Shown here: one piece after another, positions 12,640 to 25,467 of the stretch
How the letters are laid out: the number at the start of each line of letters is the position of its first letter
Position numbering within the stretch: position 1 is the first letter of the stretch
Assembly (NCBI GenBank): GCA_022316685.1
Contig: JAKJHU010000993.1
Location: 62,001 to 126,000, forward strand
Source of the DNA: Progne subis subis
Lineage: Eukaryota > Chordata > Aves > Passeriformes > Hirundinidae
DNA length: 64,000 nt
Reading direction: 5' to 3'
Made by a program: the position numbers and the translations under genes
Notes under the pieces: model-generated
The model's input: the letters and a program-made list of their open reading frames with translations, nothing else
Told to the model about the DNA's origin: nothing
The model's database searches: none

Positions 12640-12950
12640 AAGATGCTGATGAACTGGAGAGGCTGTGACAGTGGGACACCAAGATGGTTAGGGGGCTGGA
12701 GCATGAAATGTAGAAGAATCTGTGGTAGCTGGGTTTGTTTACCCTGGTGAAAAAAAAAAAAGCTAAGAGGGCTTGAAATGTTGCCTTTAACTAGCTAATG
12801 AGTGTTTATACAGAGGATGAAGACAAGCCCTCTGAGGTGCTTAACAAAAGAAGCTACAGTTGCTGTATGCAGTAAAGGAAATACTGATTGGATTTAAAGG
12901 GAAATAAATTCTCAGTGAATTTCCATCCTTGGAGATTCAGAAATAGAGAA
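12640..12950 (+). repeat. Old CR1 LINE 3' fragment
   Basis: Heavily diverged sense CR1. It has an ACCAAGATGGTTAGGGG block, then a FTLVKK-like block followed by GAGGGCTTGAAATGTTGCC, then a tail resembling the ends of other CR1 copies here. Divergence is clearly greater than for the copies at 36-50 kb. Confidence 0.55.
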
Positions 12951-13527
12951 TTTTCCATTGGAATTTATGCAGATCTTTAAAGAAATGTTATAGTTGTGCA
13001 TTGGTTTTCTTCATGTGTATTAAAGAAGTTTAGAGGTGTTTTAATTGTTTTCCAAAGCCAAAAAGGAGGCAGAAATGGTGTGATGTCAAGTCATGTGCAA
13101 AATCGGCTACTTAATCAACAGGTATATTTCTTGCCAGTTTTGTTTTATAAATGTTATGAATTATCTGAGAATGTTCAAAGACAGAAGGGCAAGATTAAAA
13201 GTTGAAAAAGACTGCTGAATTGAATAGATTTTGGTCCAGTGTTTAGTCACTAAGTTTTCAGCCCGGTTAAGATCCAACCTAATTAAAAGTCTTTAAAATG
13301 TAAGTAATTTAAGTACACAGTTGCTTTTAGAAAAGGAAAATGCTACTACCAGCTAACATAAATGACAGTCTCAAGGAGTTGTAAAAACTCACAAGTTACT
13401 ACTTCCTCTCTGTCACAACTATTTTGTTAACAAAGATGTGTGTTGCAACCTAAAATGCTTTCCATTTGACAGAGCTGACCTGACTTATTAAAGAAATAGG
13501 GGTATTGATCTAGTATCGATACCCAAC
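12951..13527. other. Intron 1 sequence, no feature seen
   Basis: Nothing was recognised. The open frame on + at 12996-13205 has no family features and no exon-like borders. Confidence 0.5.
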
Positions 13528-14225
13528 TGTGACGGACAAAAACTCTCTAACAGTTTTAAGTTAGAAAGTGTATGTTTATTACGGCCGGGCAGCACGCGGA
13601 ATATTTCCCTAATTCGCACTGCGAATTTCACAGGTAATTACAAAGTCTTTTATTTACAAAAGTGTTGAATATCCAAAATACAAATGCATATTCATACCCC
13701 TGTCACCTCCCATTCCTCGCTTCATATGCTAATTGGCAAAAAGGCTATTAAGCATGCGTACTTTGTTTCTCAAAATGAGTCGGGGGTCTATTCTGGGGAG
13801 GGGTCACCCAAAATGAGGAAGTAAGATGAGTCTTCCTCGTCCTGACCTTTCTACCTTTTCAATGCATTCATGACAAATGGATCCTTGGTAGAACTTACAG
13901 TTTCCTGTGTTCAATGGGTCCTTTAAGCAGGAAATCTGCAGCTATCTTATGTCCTATTTACCACATTTTGTTTTTCATTACAAGCACAACTACATAAACA
14001 TAAACCTGACAAGAAATGAGTTACAAGATCCGAGATATCTTATCTAAGATCCAGCTTCTGTTAACTGCTAACAAAGATTAACTATCTACTTCAGCTAATT
14101 CAGCAACTTACTATCTTAACTTTCCTAAAAATCCTTAGTTCCTCAAAATTAACGTCTCAGACCTACCAAATCCTTTTAATAGCTCTTGCTCTTCTATACA
14201 TTTTTGAATACAATGGACTGTATCT
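13528..14225 (-). mobile_element. LTR, antisense
   Basis: Starts TGTGACGGACAAAAACTCTC. On the minus strand it shows an AATAAAC signal near 13580, placed as expected close to the LTR 3' end. The right boundary is approximate: a TATACA end near 14200-14225 is plausible, but no target-site duplication was identified. It lies directly before the 1.6-kb LTR at 14250. Confidence 0.6.
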
Positions 14226-14249
14226 AATATCAGCTGATGCTTGAAACAT

Positions 14250-15844
14250 TATCATGGGTTGGCTAAGTTTTGTTTTTAGTTATAGAGAAATTATAGAGAA
14301 ACGTGGAATGTTTTTCCCTACCAGGACCTTAAAGTTGCTTTAGGGGGGAGGAGGACAGGGACCTATCAAAAAGCTAGCCAAGATATTGGCAGCTAATTTA
14401 ACCAATAAAGATGCCAAATGCGACTTTGGGAAGGACACATTTAAAACCCTCATCTCCTGCAGATCGCTCTCTTTCTTCTAAGATAGCCATGAGGTAACAT
14501 CGTGGGCGGCGTGGGGGGGGGGGGGGGGCGGGGCGGACGGACCAGGCGTCCAGGAGCCGATGCTCACATGGAGAGAGAGAGAGCAGCCCCGGCTGAGCTC
14601 TTTCTCCCAGCTGTCAGCAGGAAGAGGAAAAAAGAACAGCTCAGCAATGCCACGTGCTTACAGCTTTGTGGCAGCTCCGAGCCAAGCTGCCCTGGATGAG
14701 ACCCAGAGGAAGAAGAAAGGACTTCCACCAGTTTCCCTTATCAGCACTGCTTTTCATCCCTGCAGCTCGGTCAGAGAGCACATGGCCACTGCAGGCCTGG
14801 GCAGATTTAACCCTTTCCTGGCAACATGAAGCTTCCAAAGTCTAACCCTCTCCTGAGAAAGAGAAAAAAGAGACAGTGGACGTAGAAAAGACACCACATG
14901 AAGTCAGTGGGTCAAAAGTGAAAGAACTGATAATATTATTAGACAATGGGGTTGAGGAAGTGGACATTTTTAACCGGACTTCTCTGGGGTAAACTATGGA
15001 GAAATGGACTGTTCCTTGTAACATCTTAATGTTGTTTGGGGGAATGATGGTTCTAATCAAAATTGGGGACTGATATGATTGAGATTTAAGTGAGAACCTT
15101 AAAGCCCTCGCTGTTAAGTTAAACGGAAGTCTCAGCCTTTGAGACAAAGATGATTTTAAAGAGAAAGTGATTTAAAGCCCTCAGCTCCTGGAGTAAAAGG
15201 AGGTCTTTATTTCTTTTGAGATAGAGACGATTTTAAAGATAAAAAAAGAGAATCCTTGTTTTGTGCTAAAAGAAGCATTCTTAAACAGTACCCCAAATAC
15301 ACTAAGAAGCCCATGAGTAGCTAGGGGAAAGGCTGCTAATAGGTGGAACAGCACAATCTGCAAAAACTCCAGGCAGTTGCAGATTTGTGACCTTGGGAGC
15401 CACAAGACTGTTGTAGTCTTGTGGCGAATGTCTCCACAGTACTTTAGAGAGAGTCCTCTCCCAAAGTGATGAAAGTTTGTTTTAAATAGTGAAACTGACT
15501 GAAAATCACAGGTTGTGTGTCTATGTTATTTTGTAAGAAAGTTAACACTTTGCAGGGGGAGGGAAGAGTATTTTTTTTTGAACTTTCATTCTGTTTTAGT
15601 TTGAGTTTTCTTTTTCCCAACTTTCTTTTCTTTTTCCCATTCTTTTAGTGTGTGTTAATAAAACTATTTTGTTCATTTTTAAGCTTGAGCCTGCTTTGCT
15701 TTTTCTCCTAATCTCTCTCCCACAAAAAAAAAAGAATGAACACTAAGACCACTACACTAAATTTGGCAACCAGAATTTAACAAACGTAAAAGCACTACAT
15801 TAATTGGTGTTTCTGCCTGGTTTCATTAAATTAAAACCATTACA
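14250..15844 (+). mobile_element. Long solo LTR, 1.6 kb, sense
   Basis: Starts TATCATGGGTTGGC (TG mutated to TA) and ends AAAACCATTACA. It is flanked by AACAT at 14245-14249 and 15845-15849 (5-bp duplication). The copy at 44481-46050 is homologous along its length. A TTTAAAACC promoter-like box (about 14440) and an AATAAAACTA signal (about 15656) give the + orientation. It contains a 17-base G run at 14512-14528. Open frames at 14502-14845 are inside the LTR and are not conserved as frames in the second copy. Confidence 0.85.
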
Positions 15845-15849
15845 AACAT

Positions 15850-18800
15850 TGAAAAAGCTGTGTTCACCAAAAAGAGCATCATTATAGATATACTTTTTGG
15901 TGCAATGGAAGTTGCATGAAGAATATGTAGTACAGATGGGAAATAATAAATGTATGGACTGCTGAAGTAGCTTGGGGTTTTCCCTTTATGTTTGAATTTC
16001 TCAGGTATGCTTAATATCATGACTGCTTCCAAGCAAGGATAAAATTTTACAGTTTAATTCTATATTTACTTCTGCAGAATAAAAATAATTCAGTAGCTCT
16101 CAGTAGCGTCAGAATCTTTGATGTTGAATGGCTCATAAAAAAGATACTTATTGTTTAAAAAGGTGTAAAGGAGCAGTAATAAATTCCTTGAATAACTGGA
16201 TTCTCCTTGACGGTTTTAGCTGCTTTCTTTTGCGGAACTGGTGAATATAACTGCAAAAATAATGTGTATTTTATGTAGCTTAAGTTTTTGAAACATACCA
16301 AGTTTTTGGTTTAGATTTTGCTACCTTATCAGTTGAACTTGATCTTGTACCACTTTTTTAATGAGGAGCCACTAGTATTTTATATTGAAACCAGGTGCAA
16401 GATTTCTTTCCATTCGCTTAAATTTAATCCCCATGTTTTGAGGCAACTGATCTGTCTCAACAGTAAGGCTCCTAAAACAGATTCTGTTTTGCATTAGTTC
16501 CCTAATAAAATAGCAGGAAATACACTTTCCCGTAGAAGAGTGGGTTGTTGGGGGTTTTTTTTGTTTTTTTGTTTTTTTTTTTTTGGTTTTTGGTTTGTTT
16601 TTTTTTTGGTATAGCTTCAATGATGCATTGGGCAGTTTCCCTGAAAATCAGTAATTCTGAGATTTGCATTTTCCTCTTTGTCTGAAATAATATATACTTG
16701 CTGATCATCACAATATTTTGTAAATATAATTTTGTTTTCTGCAAATTTTTGAGACAGATTGTGTTGCCTTTATGGATAGGCTTTTTCTTGATGCATAACT
16801 GATTTATTTGTGCATGAAGGATGTGATATGGCCTCATTTTAAAGAGTTCTTAGTGCTAAGGCACCTGAATTAAATATTTGAGATGCTATTTTAAAGTGGA
16901 GAACATTGTTTATAAGTGCTTTTTAATTTTTATAGAAAATAAAATTAAAAACAAAAAGCTTCCTGTGCTTACAAGAAGGAAATGGCTTTAACAGAAAAAG
17001 ATACTAATGCTGTTCATTCTTTTCGGGAAACTGTGTTCTAATGAATTTTCACCCTTTGGGATTCCAAGGTAGCAAGAAAAGTAAACATTTCCTGCTAAAT
17101 ATTAATGAAGTATAGGTCAGGGAAGCTGCATACTACCCATAGGTATCTGCTCTCTGCACATGGCATAGTCTAGTTTGGTTTTGTTTGTTATTGTTTGCTT
17201 GGGTCAATTCCTCAGCTCCTCAGGGAAGGGTTATTACAGGTACAAAGCACAATTATGCTTTATGTTAGTCTACACTTGTAGAAACTGGGTGCACACCTGT
17301 GTTAGGGGGCATCTTCCCTTGAATCCACAGACCTCATTTTTTGTATGCTTCCACCACCTTTATTGTGGCTTCTCTTGCCATTTACTGTGGTGTCACTGCC
17401 ACTACTAGCACATAGGCAGCAGAGGCATCAGTGCCATTGTTATCGAATAGAACAGCAGAGGCCAAATCAGTGTGACAATAGCCACAAAGGAAGAAGCTGT
17501 TTGTGCTAAAATTTTTTTATAAAGGTTGCTTTATATTCAGAAGCAACTCTCATTTGGCCCAGTACAGTACTTTTCACTAAAATTTCTTTTGTTACAGTAA
17601 TTGTAGTGATTTGAGCAGCTACTATTCGAATAGCTTTAGAAAAAACCATTATGCTAATACTGATTTAGAAGTTATGCTAAATAACTTTTATCTCAAGCTT
17701 TTTAAATTTTCACTTGCTTTGTCAGCATTATTCAGTCTGTTGGCTGATCGCTTTTTGAAGTAAACATTAATTTCACTAGTACACTGAATTTCATTTTTTG
17801 TGCTTCTGGGATTTCTGTCTCTCTCTTTTCAAACTTAATTTTTTGCAGCCAGTATTGTAGGTGAAACTATTCTGTATATGCCATAAACTTTCTGGTTTTA
17901 TAAATGCTGATGTGTTTCATGGGATTTTATCAGTAATAATGAGTCTTCTCGTTTTCTGATAATCCCCCCCCCCCTTTCTCTCTGCCTCCCCCCACATGCT
18001 GCCCTCCTTTTTGGTTGTTCAAGTTAGCTTCATATCAGGTTTCTTGCATTACTGTTTTAACCTTAGGCAGCTGCATCTGTGATTGATTACTGCTCACTTC
18101 CAATACTGACTTTTTCTGAGATTGAATTAGTGTTAAAATGCTTTATATTGTGATTGTGTATGCTTCTTTTTTGTATGTAACTTAAGTGTTAGACTATGTT
18201 TTGGCAACCCTATCTTCTTCCTTAGTATTTTTAAAAGTGTTTTAAAAAGCATTTAATTCAGGAAACCTGTAGCAAAAGTACTGTCATTGTATCAAACTGT
18301 AGCTCTGGTACAGAAACCAGAAATTTACCTGCTTGTACATAAATCTGTCTGATCTACTCAATCATGGCATCTTATTTGAATGAGAGGATAATAATTCATT
18401 CTCTTTCTGCCTCTCTCATTCTTTAAGTGTAGGGGGTTTAAATTTTTTTAAAGGACAGTTTTTGAACTGATAACTAGCTGAGCTTCATGTGCTAACTAAT
18501 AAGAGTAGTAGTTTATTGCAAAATGTGGAAGCTTCAAACTGGTTGAGGCAAGGCTTCTTAAATTTATAATAGCATGTTTGCTGTTTTAAAAGAAGAGTTC
18601 ACTGCTCACCTAAATTATAAAGTAGCTAATAAATGAGTTGTACTGGTTTACTTTGTACAGCTGCAGAAATCAACTTTGAGCATAGTGCTGTGATTATATC
18701 AGTACAATGCTATTCAACATATAAGAAATTAAAACAATTTTTTAAAGTTGTTTCATCCTAACCAAATATTTCATAATATAAACTACATAAACCAGAACTG

Positions 18801-19169
18801 TCTTTAACATGTTCTATTTAAAACAATGTTTTAGAAAAAGAACGCTATAGAGATTTGATATTTTAGCAGTTCTTTAAAATTTAATTTTAATCCATCTAAT
18901 TTTATCTAATTTTTTTTTCCTAAAATGTATTAGGTTAGTCATCTAAGGTAGCCAAGATCAACCCACTAAAAAGTTACTTTTTAAATCTAAAGATATAAGT
19001 TAAAGAATACTCTGGAGTATGGAGAATGAAACATTGAAATGTAAATACTAAATTTCTGAATCCTGATGTGTTACTTATCTTTCCATTACTACTGAGCCTG
19101 TGTATTACTGCACATAAACAGATTTTTCCCTTTATTTTGTTTTCCAATGTTCTTGTGAATGTACGTAGC
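15850..19169. other. Intron 1 sequence, no confident feature
   Basis: Mostly AT-rich unique-looking sequence. There is a G/T-rich low-complexity tract at 16550-16608 and a C run near 17965-17975. I see no conserved coding block. The ORFs on - at 16372-16837 are products of the low-complexity tract. Confidence 0.5.
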
Positions 19170-19742
19170 TAAGTCATGGAAGAATTGGTATTTTTGTTGA
19201 GGGGACAAGAGTGTATTTCAACCAAGAGGAAAAGAGAAAGGGGAGAAAATAAGATGGAAAAAAAACCCTTGTAGGTCAATATAAGGCAGTTTACTAAAGC
19301 AACAGCAAAGGTCCTGTGTGCAAGCAAAGGGAAAAAAGGACAAAATATTTTATTCTCTACTTCCCATCGAGTGATGTTCAGCCACTTCCCAGGAAGCTGG
19401 GCTTCAGCACATGTAGTGGTTGCTCCAGAAGGCAATCATTGTAGAATAATGAATGGCCTCCCTTCCTCCTTCTCTTAGCTTTTCTATCTGAGCTGGGGGG
19501 GGAAGTTGGAGAGACAGTGTTGATGCTGTGCCAGCACTGCTCAGCAGATGCCAAAACACTGGTGCGTTCTCAACACCTTTCTAGTTACCAATGCAAAAGC
19601 TGAACTACAGTTTAGCCAGATCCAATACGTTTTATCTCAACCCATGAATTTTACCTTTTTTCACATTCTCTCCTCTATCTCACTGGGGAAGGGGGAGTGA
19701 GGGAATGGCTTAATGATGCTTAGTTGGGTTAAACCACAATAC
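19170..19742. mobile_element. Composite LTR fragment
   Basis: Positions 19240-19628 match the antisense LTR at 39189-39790 (shared AATATAAGGCAGTTTACTAA and TTCTCAACACCTTTC blocks). Positions 19629-19742 instead read as the sense 3' end of a related LTR (TTTATCTCAACCCATG to TTAAACCACAATACA). The two halves are in opposite orientation, so this is a rearranged or double insertion. Boundaries are approximate. Confidence 0.6.
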
Positions 19743-20284
19743 ACTTTAAAAAACCCCAACCAATGAGCAACATTTAAAATTTAACATTTCAGTAGGAATT
19801 TTCTTTGGAATGTTAATTTGCAGTAAATGAGAATATATATAATTGACAACAAAAAGGGAAGAAGATAACATACAAAAGTAGTGCTTTAAATGTGTAGTTA
19901 TTACCTGTAGCATAAATTTTTTCAATATTACTGCCCTTGCTATCTTGGTTTCACTTTTTTTTTTAATTGTATATTACGTTATGATGATAGGTTTTCGTAC
20001 ATTATTCTCAATATCTACTGCCCTTTCACTGTTTCCCTTTCTCGAAGGGGTTCTTTGTATCACTTCCTTTGTGCACTGTAGTTTCCTCCTCCCTGGAATG
20101 TCTTTTAAAATATTTGTTTTTTCTTATAAAGTAGCAAGAGTATATGTATATACTGAATATGCAAGTCTATCTTTGCATATATGTAAATTGGGTTTCTATT
20201 TTTCTGTTTGAACTGCAACAATGATGCATTGTTCAAAAGCTTTTCAGTGCAACAGGTCTTTGATTTCCTTAATTCAGCTAATAT
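19743..20284. other. Intron 1 sequence, no feature seen
   Basis: AT-rich. Nothing was recognised. Confidence 0.5.
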
Positions 20285-20289
20285 TAAGG

Positions 20290-21229
20290 TGTCCTGGTTT
20301 AAAGGACAGGTGTCTGCCAATGAAGGCAGGAACCTCCCTTGGAATGGAAAATTACTCCCTTCTCTCCAAATTATTATAACTTTGAAATTATGGGGCTTTC
20401 AGGCAAAGATATGGGAAAAGGAATAACAGTTCTTTACTAATATGTATATGTATAACAAGAGAAACAACAACAGCAGCAACAACAAACAAAAAAAAGTCCC
20501 AGTAACAGCCTTCTCTCAGCTGTCAAGCACTTTCCCCTTTGGCGTAGTTATGGCCACAGCCAGCAGGGGCGCTGTTGGCTCCCAGCCAGGCAGGGCAGGT
20601 GCAATGATTCCCTCGCGGATGCAGGGAGCACTGTGGTGCGAGCTCAGCCTCCTCTCCACATGCTTAATGGCGGTTCAGCTGGTGGGAGAGAGAGAGATGG
20701 GGCTTTCCTTTGCAAACTCACAAGAAGCACTCAGACTCAGTGCCCCTTAGGAAGCTGAATGGACTGCAGCAGGAAACCTTGGAGCAGAAGGCTGGAACAG
20801 CAGAGGTGGGCACACCCAAGGTGGCAAACAAAGTGTAGCAAAGACTCCTGAGCCATGCCAGAAGCCATGGGGTGTCTGGATGGGTATGGGGTGTCATGTT
20901 AAAGTGTAGCAAAAAGCCCTGAAGCAGCGGCAGAAAACAGCGGGACTGGCGGGGGATCGCTCCCTTGGATAGCACACTGGCGATGGCTGGTCCCGGGCTC
21001 GGGCCACTGCAGAGGGAGCAGCCCAGCAGGGAGGGCTCCCGGCATATCATGTACTGGCTCTGGGCTCCCAAGTAAGCAGAGGAGCAGAGAAGCAAGCTGG
21101 CAAGCTCCAGTCACAGTGCTGAAGGAAAAGGGGAAAAAAAGAAGAAACAGGAAAAAACCACAGGGCAACAGGATATCCAGTCAGATGTGCCCGTGCTGTG
21201 TGGCTCCTGAGTCGATCACCCCTCCAACA
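20290..21229 (-). mobile_element. Solo LTR, 940 bp, antisense (family A relative)
   Basis: Starts TGTCCTGGTTTAAAGGACAG and ends CACCCCTCCAACA. The duplication TAAGG is perfect (20285-20289 and 21230-21234). The low-coordinate part shares the AATTATTATAACTTTG and GGAATAACAGTTCTTTACTA blocks with the family A LTRs. The high-coordinate part is different and GC-rich. Several open frames on both strands (20442-21286) fall entirely inside the LTR and are not genes. Confidence 0.87.
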
Positions 21230-21234
21230 TAAGG

Positions 21235-22036
21235 AAGCAGCAACCCCTGGTCCCCAACCCTCGCAGGTTTCCGTGTTGCCTCTCACCCATCACGATACTC
21301 CCGGAGCTGGGGGGGGGGGGGCAGTGACCATTCCAGATACAAAAACAACGACAAAAAAAGGATATGGGGTTAAAACCATCCCCAAGACATAACGTAACAG
21401 ATTTATTTTTTCAGTCTAGAGGTAGAAATGCTTCACTACTACTGGTAGTAGCTCCTGCACAAAGTTGATTATACAAAAGTTTCTAAATATTGATAAATGA
21501 CTGGTTAGAGTTGGGAATGAGAAACCAAAACACAACCCAACTTGTATGTTTTGACTTGTCTGGCTTGTCAAGCCCTTAATTGTTGCATGATATTTTGATA
21601 TTTTATATGAAAGAACATATCTTGAGCTGTCAATTTTCTTCCCTAACTGCTCAATATTTTGAGCATTCTTCCTTTGTAACCTTCTTTGACTGCCCTAGAC
21701 AGAGCAACCATATCCCCTCTTGACCTTTGTTTTGTTAGCTAAACAAACCAGCCCCTTCTACTCTCCTCTTGGAAAACTTACTCTTTCCCTGACCATCATA
21801 GCTAGCTGTCTGCACTTGTTCCACTCTTGGATCTGGATCTTGCCAGTTCATGTTTCTTATGTATCTGTGGAGAATGTATCTAATTTAAGTGTCTACTTTT
21901 GGAGGGATTTTTTTCCCATTTAATATCTGTATAATAGTAGCAGTAATACCAGGAAAGAACTTGCATTATTAGTGACTGTCTCTGATGTTTACAGCTCCAA
22001 GGTGAGCAGGAAGGGAAAGTAAACAAATTCCCTCCC

Positions 22037-22068
<32 letters not shown>

Positions 22069-23044
22069 TTGCCTTTGTGTTACATATGGGATTTCCAATA
22101 ATACTGAATAGTTATGTGACCTTAATCAGTTTTGATGCAGTTTAAGTCAGGAGAGGAGAGTTCATTGGACATGGTCTTTTTCTTGTATGTACAACTTATG
22201 TGTGAAACGTGTTCTTTAACTTACCTTTAAATGAAAGCTTAAGTTCTAAAAGTGTTGTTAGCTCTTGTGCGTTTGTTGTTGCAGACTCTTTGTGGTAAAA
22301 GTTAGGTCCCTTTTTCTTTTTTTTTTCTTTAAGAATTGCTTATTTATGGAACTAAGAAACAACTGAAATTCTTTGTATATTGGTATTCATTTCAGGTAAA
22401 GAAGCTTCAGTATCAAGTAGCATTTGAAACTGCTCTGTGTGTTTGAAGGCTGTTTTCTCCTGGATTAAAAAAAAAAAAACCCAAACACAGCAACCCACAC
22501 AGCATATATCTATCTGCATTGGTTTCCCTAGCTAGATTTCTGCACCTGTAATGTATTATATTTTTAACTAACAAATGTAATTTAGTGGTGGGAATGAGCC
22601 TGTGGCAGGTGCAGCAAAGGAGTTAACTCAGTGTTGGGTGGCAATTTTTTGTGAATTGGTTGTGTTGTCCCTTGTCACACCACACCACCCCCTCTCCCAC
22701 GCAAAGGAATTTAGTTCTGTGTAGATAGGGAAACACTGAAAAGTTAACTTCACTAGTTCATGAAAATTTTGTGCAGGAAAAATACTTAGAACATAATTTC
22801 TTTGTTTTGCTTGGAATCTGTACATGTGTATTAGCAGTGATATTATGTGTTGTCATTGGTGTGGCATAAGAAAGAATGAAATAAAGATTATTGAGGAAAT
22901 GTCAGTGATATTTTGGTTTATATGTATTGTATATGTAATTTGCAAAACTCTTGACTTGTAAGTATAAACAAATCACTTTCAGAATCTTAAGTAAACAACA
23001 TAAATGCTGACAGAAGTCTTACTATTTCATGAATTAACACAGGA
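21235..23044. other. Intron 1 sequence with poly-C run
   Basis: No gene seen. There is a 14-base G run near 21308 and a C run of about 31 bases at 22038-22068. Confidence 0.5.
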
Positions 23045-23049
23045 GCCTA

Positions 23050-23718
23050 TGTTGAGGGTTAAGTTCTCCTGTAGAACTTTTCCCCCCCCATGAGTTGCTA
23101 GATTTTAAGTAGGGATAGTTAAGCGGTGCTTAACCTGACAAAAGAAGTTGATCACTTGGTTTTGGGGGAGGGAGGAGGCTCCCGGGAGAGCTGAGGTGTG
23201 GGCTCACGGCTCTCAGTCTTGCGGGGAGCACAGTTCGGGCGACTGCTGGCTGCCTGGAGTCCACGGTTAACGGAGGAGTCTGGTCCTGGGAATTCTACCA
23301 TCTGTTGGAGTGCCCAGGAATTCGGAGTTTCTTCGCTGTCCTGCTGGATTTTGGGTCAGCCCGGGGTCCAGCCGCTGCGGGTTCTCCGGCACTGCCCACT
23401 TCATCTGCCAGGGCACCCCCCTGCCTGCTGAGGACAGTCCACCGCTTCCAGCTTCCAGCCACCAGCGCCGGAGCTTTCCACCGTTTGCCCTCGGGGTTCT
23501 TGGTTCTGTTTTACTGTTATTATAAGTGCTGTTGTTGTTTGTCTGTCCTGTTATATTTACTAGTAAAAGACTGTTATTCCTTTTCCCCATAGCTCTGACT
23601 GAAAAGTTTTTTTTAATCTTCTAAATTATAGTAACACGGAGGGAAGGATTTGAATTCCTCATTTCCTGGAGAGGCCTGCCTCTCCTTAGCAGACACCTGT
23701 CTTTTTCAAACCAAGACA
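23050..23718 (+). mobile_element. Solo LTR (family A), sense
   Basis: Starts TGTTGAGGGTTAAGTTCTCC and ends TTCAAACCAAGACA. It is flanked by GCCTA at 23045-23049 and 23719-23723 (5-bp duplication). It is very close to the copy at 8777-9454, including a shared GC-rich block that opens two overlapping frames (23198-23592). Confidence 0.9.
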
Positions 23719-23723
23719 GCCTA

Positions 23724-24190
23724 TTATAGGTAAATGTATATACAAGTTCCTTCAATTTATTTTGTCTTCAGAAAATATCATGCTCATTTTTTTCATATCA
23801 TTACTATAACAATAGTGGATTGTAATGTGTGGTATTTGTAAATTTTTGTTGTTTTGGAAATGCAGTTCAAATTATTGTGATGATCCTTTTTGGGGGGGGG
23901 GTTGGTGGTGGTGGGATTTTTTTTTGTTCTTTTGTTTGTTTCTTTTAAATAGTATGAATTTCCTTACAATTGGGATCTTTATAGTGAGTAAAAACTAGAT
24001 GAACAAATTCCTTTCCAGTAGTTGAATATAAACTATGCTGTTTTACAGGAAATAAACTAGTTCAGTGGTGGCTAAACCTTTTCTTTCTGTGGAGGGGGTT
24101 AAACAGTTCCTGGTAATAGTTTGACCAGAGAGTGTTTAATATTGAAGAGATATTTTCCAATAAATTTTGAAATACTGCTATTTTTTAAAT
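23724..24190. other. Intron 1 sequence, no feature seen
   Basis: AT-rich with a short G/T-rich tract (23890-23940). Confidence 0.5.
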
Positions 24191-24773
24191 TGTCCTGGTT
24201 ACAGCTGGAACAGAGTTTATTTCTTTTCAGTAGCTGGCACAGCACTGTGTTTTGGATTCAGTACAGAATAATGCTGATAAGACACTGATGTTCTGGTTAT
24301 TGCTGAGCAGTGCTTACCCTGAGTCAAGGGCTTTTCAGTGTCTCAGGCTCTGTCAGGGAGGAGCTGCACAAGAAGCTGGGAGGGAGCATGGCCGGGACAG
24401 CTGACCTGAACTGGCCAAAGGGATATTCCACACTATAGAATGTCATGCCCAATATATAAACTGGGGGAGTTGGCTGGGAGAGGCTGATCACTGCTCAGGA
24501 ACACGCTGGGCATTGGTCAGTGGGTTGTGAGCAATTGTATTGCGCATCACTTGCTTCTCTTGGGTTTTATTCCTCTCTCTTTTTTAATCTCCCTTTTCAT
24601 TACAATTAGCAGTAGTAGTAGTATATTTTACTTTATTTAAATTATTAAACTGTTCTTATTCCATGGGTTTTTGCCTTTTTCTGATTCTCTTCCCCATCCC
24701 ACCTGGGGTGGATGGGTGGTAGGAATGAGCAGCTGCATGGCACTTAACTGCTGGCTGGGGTTAAGCCATGACA
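24191..24773 (+). mobile_element. Solo LTR, 583 bp, sense
   Basis: Starts TGTCCTGGTTACAGCTGG and ends GGGTTAAGCCATGACA. The flanks TAAAT (24186-24190) and AAAAT (24774-24778) agree at four of five bases. An ATATATAAACTGGG promoter-like box lies near 24451. It belongs to the same superfamily as the LTRs at 3043, 11808 and 39189. Confidence 0.82.
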
Positions 24774-24778
24774 AAAAT

Positions 24779-25323
24779 ATACTAAGATTTTGTATTTGTC
24801 ACTTTGCTTACTGTTTGACATTTGCACCTGTAGATTATTCCTTGTTTTTGCTAACTTTTTACATGAAAAATATCTCCTCCAAAACTGGGAAGTGAATATA
24901 GTAGCTAATTGCTTAAACTGATTATGGATTAAGTGCTGTCCACTGCATTATGAGCAAAAAAAAGTTTTATTGCCAATTTTTGCATTGGTATTGTATAACC
25001 TGATCAAATTGTCATTTGATTGCCTTACGTTGCATCTTTTTTGGTGACGGACTCTGCTTCTGAAACCGGAAGCTTGCATTTTGATTGCTTAATGCCATTT
25101 GATATTTAAATTCTACATTGTTCTACCCACTTTTGACAAAATTTGCTTACTATGTATCTGAGATTATGGTCTATGTTTCATTTATGTTATTGAATTTAAA
25201 ATTATTTTAAGTAAACTGAGAGTTTTAATTTGGTTTTGTGTTTTTTTTTTTTTGTTGTTTGTTTGTTGGTGTGTGTTTGTATTTTGTTTTTTGTTTGTTT
25301 TGGTTTTTTGTTTGTGTTTTTAG
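24779..25323. other. Intron 1 end, T/G-rich tract before exon 2
   Basis: AT-rich. A T/G-rich low-complexity tract runs from 25230 to 25322 straight into the exon 2 acceptor and supplies its pyrimidine-rich stretch. Confidence 0.6.
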
Positions 25324-25467
25324 TGCTTGGGAGATGGGAAGTAATGATAGCTGGCACCTGAACTAAAATATCTGTGTAGTCGCTACCATCCCAGAACTTC
25401 AGGATGAATGGGGATATGCCTCATGTTCCCATCACTACTCTTGCAGGGATTGCTAGTCTTACAGACC
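25324..25467 (+). CDS. NIPBL: NIPBL exon 2 (5' UTR end plus first 64 coding bases)
   Basis: NIPBL is the large HEAT-repeat subunit of the cohesin loader. With its partner MAU2 it loads cohesin on chromatin in the nucleus and stimulates its ATPase. The start codon is at 25404 (A at -3, G at -1), and the first residues read MNGDMPHVPITTLAG, the well-known vertebrate N-terminus. The coding part is 64 nt and ends at 25467 in front of a good donor, GTAAGT, which leaves the codon split after its first base; the human exon splits there too. The exon probably begins at 25324 after a TTTTTAG acceptor, so 25324-25403 is 5' untranslated. The non-coding first exon and promoter are not in the window. The extreme N-terminus binds MAU2, so strict conservation here is expected. 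Identification is from remembered family sequence, not a search. Confidence 0.95.

Noticed and set aside
14512..14528. G run as a quadruplex or regulatory element
   Set aside because: It is a homopolymer inside an LTR and not preserved in the sister copy, so there is no support beyond composition.
20442..21286. Cluster of open frames on both strands
   Set aside because: All lie inside a single LTR defined by TG...CA ends and a TAAGG duplication. No protein motif is present; the GC-rich LTR sequence simply lacks stops.
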